Source: Tessaracoccus flavescens
GTDB lineage: Bacteria > Actinomycetota > Actinomycetes > Propionibacteriales > Propionibacteriaceae
NCBI GenBank assembly: GCA_020741375.1
Contig: DYZF01000143.1
Coordinates: 1 to 6,360 of the forward strand
Direction: 5' to 3'
DNA length: 6,360 nucleotides
Shown here: in pieces, positions 6,147 to 6,360 of the stretch
Layout: the number at the start of each line of letters is the position of its first letter
How positions within the stretch are numbered: position 1 is the stretch's first letter
Made by a program: the position numbers and the translations under genes
The notes under the pieces: generated by a model
The model's database searches: none
What the model was told of the DNA's origin: nothing
What the model saw: the letters and a program-made list of their open reading frames with translations, nothing else

Positions 6147-6153
6147 GAGCAGC

Positions 6154-6360
6154 GTGTTCAACCCCACCACTTGGGAAGCTCCCTTCGCCATCGTGGTGTT
6201 CGCCATGTTCTGCATCGTGTTCGCACGGGCCAACGGAACGTATTGGCTGGGGCGGGGCATCACCAAGGGCGCGAGCATGACGCGGTACCGGCACCTGCTG
6301 GAGTCCAAGCATTACGCGACAGGCACCCGTTGGTTGAACCGTTGGGGCGCGCCCGCCGTC
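6154..6360 (+). CDS. DedA/VTT-domain membrane protein, 5' part only
   Basis: Sixty-nine codons are present, running off the right edge. The protein opens FNPTTWEAPF, then a hydrophobic segment (about 11-24), then RANGTYWLGRGITKGA (25-40), a basic/polar stretch ending in LLESKHY (48-54), and WLNRWGAPAV (60-69). The ANGTYWLGR and WGAPAV patterns are typical of actinobacterial DedA/VTT (SNARE-associated) membrane proteins, in which an Arg/Gly-rich re-entrant loop precedes further helices. Some DedA proteins recycle undecaprenyl phosphate or other lipid carriers across the membrane; others affect membrane charge and drug tolerance. The role here is unknown. The GTG start at 6154 gives the expected short N-terminus and matches the -10-like TACACT seven bases upstream; the next in-frame ATG (codon 18) would cut into the first membrane segment. 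The 16-base gap to the AEC gene suggests co-transcription is also possible. Confidence 0.8.
   Translation, partial: MFNPTTWEAPFAIVVFAMFCIVFARANGTYWLGRGITKGASMTRYRHLLESKHYATGTRWLNRWGAPAV

Noticed and set aside
5417..6148. Open plus-strand frame of 243 codons inside the AEC gene
   Set aside because: A shifted frame of the AEC transporter, giving an Arg/Gly/Ala-rich product with no membrane segments or motifs.

Overview
This is a high-GC window from an actinobacterium. Evidence for that: strong G/C preference at third codon positions, a tandem two-domain universal stress protein, a TY-Chap/YbjN-like protein of the kind common in Actinomycetota, and several start codons with no Shine-Dalgarno sequence but a -10-like hexamer 6-7 nt upstream, as in leaderless genes. 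I cannot name the genus. All DNA is accounted for by six genes with short gaps; the longest gaps are 49 and 55 bases. I see no mobile element, tRNA, rRNA or CRISPR array.

Minus strand, from 5176 down to 1, holds four genes in the same direction. First is a TY-Chap (T3SS chaperone/YbjN-like) protein that uses a TTG start (5176-4289). After a 49-base gap comes a small split-barrel protein of the pyridoxamine 5'-phosphate oxidase-like family (4239-3829). One base later starts a tandem universal stress protein (3827-2955). Its stop overlaps the start of the DEAH-box RNA helicase HrpA (2958 to beyond position 1, 986 codons present). The last three genes are so tightly packed that they almost certainly share one mRNA and are translationally coupled.

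Plus strand, from 5232 to the right edge, is divergent. It holds an auxin-efflux-carrier (AEC) family transporter (5232-6137) and, 16 bases later, the 5' part of a DedA/VTT-family membrane protein (6154 to beyond 6360). The 55-base gap between the two gene sets must carry any promoters for both directions.

Functionally, the minus-strand operon looks like a stress or energy-status module. A cofactor-binding PPOX-like protein and a nucleotide-binding-type USP are co-translated with HrpA, a helicase implicated in RNA metabolism and, in E. coli, in rescue of stalled or collided ribosomes. The plus-strand genes encode membrane transport proteins with no evident link to that operon. The genes belong to known families. 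The points worth a second look are the wiring of the USP-HrpA junction, the leaderless-type starts, the degenerate second USP domain, a family-atypical insert in HrpA, and a lone TTA codon at the head of the AEC gene.
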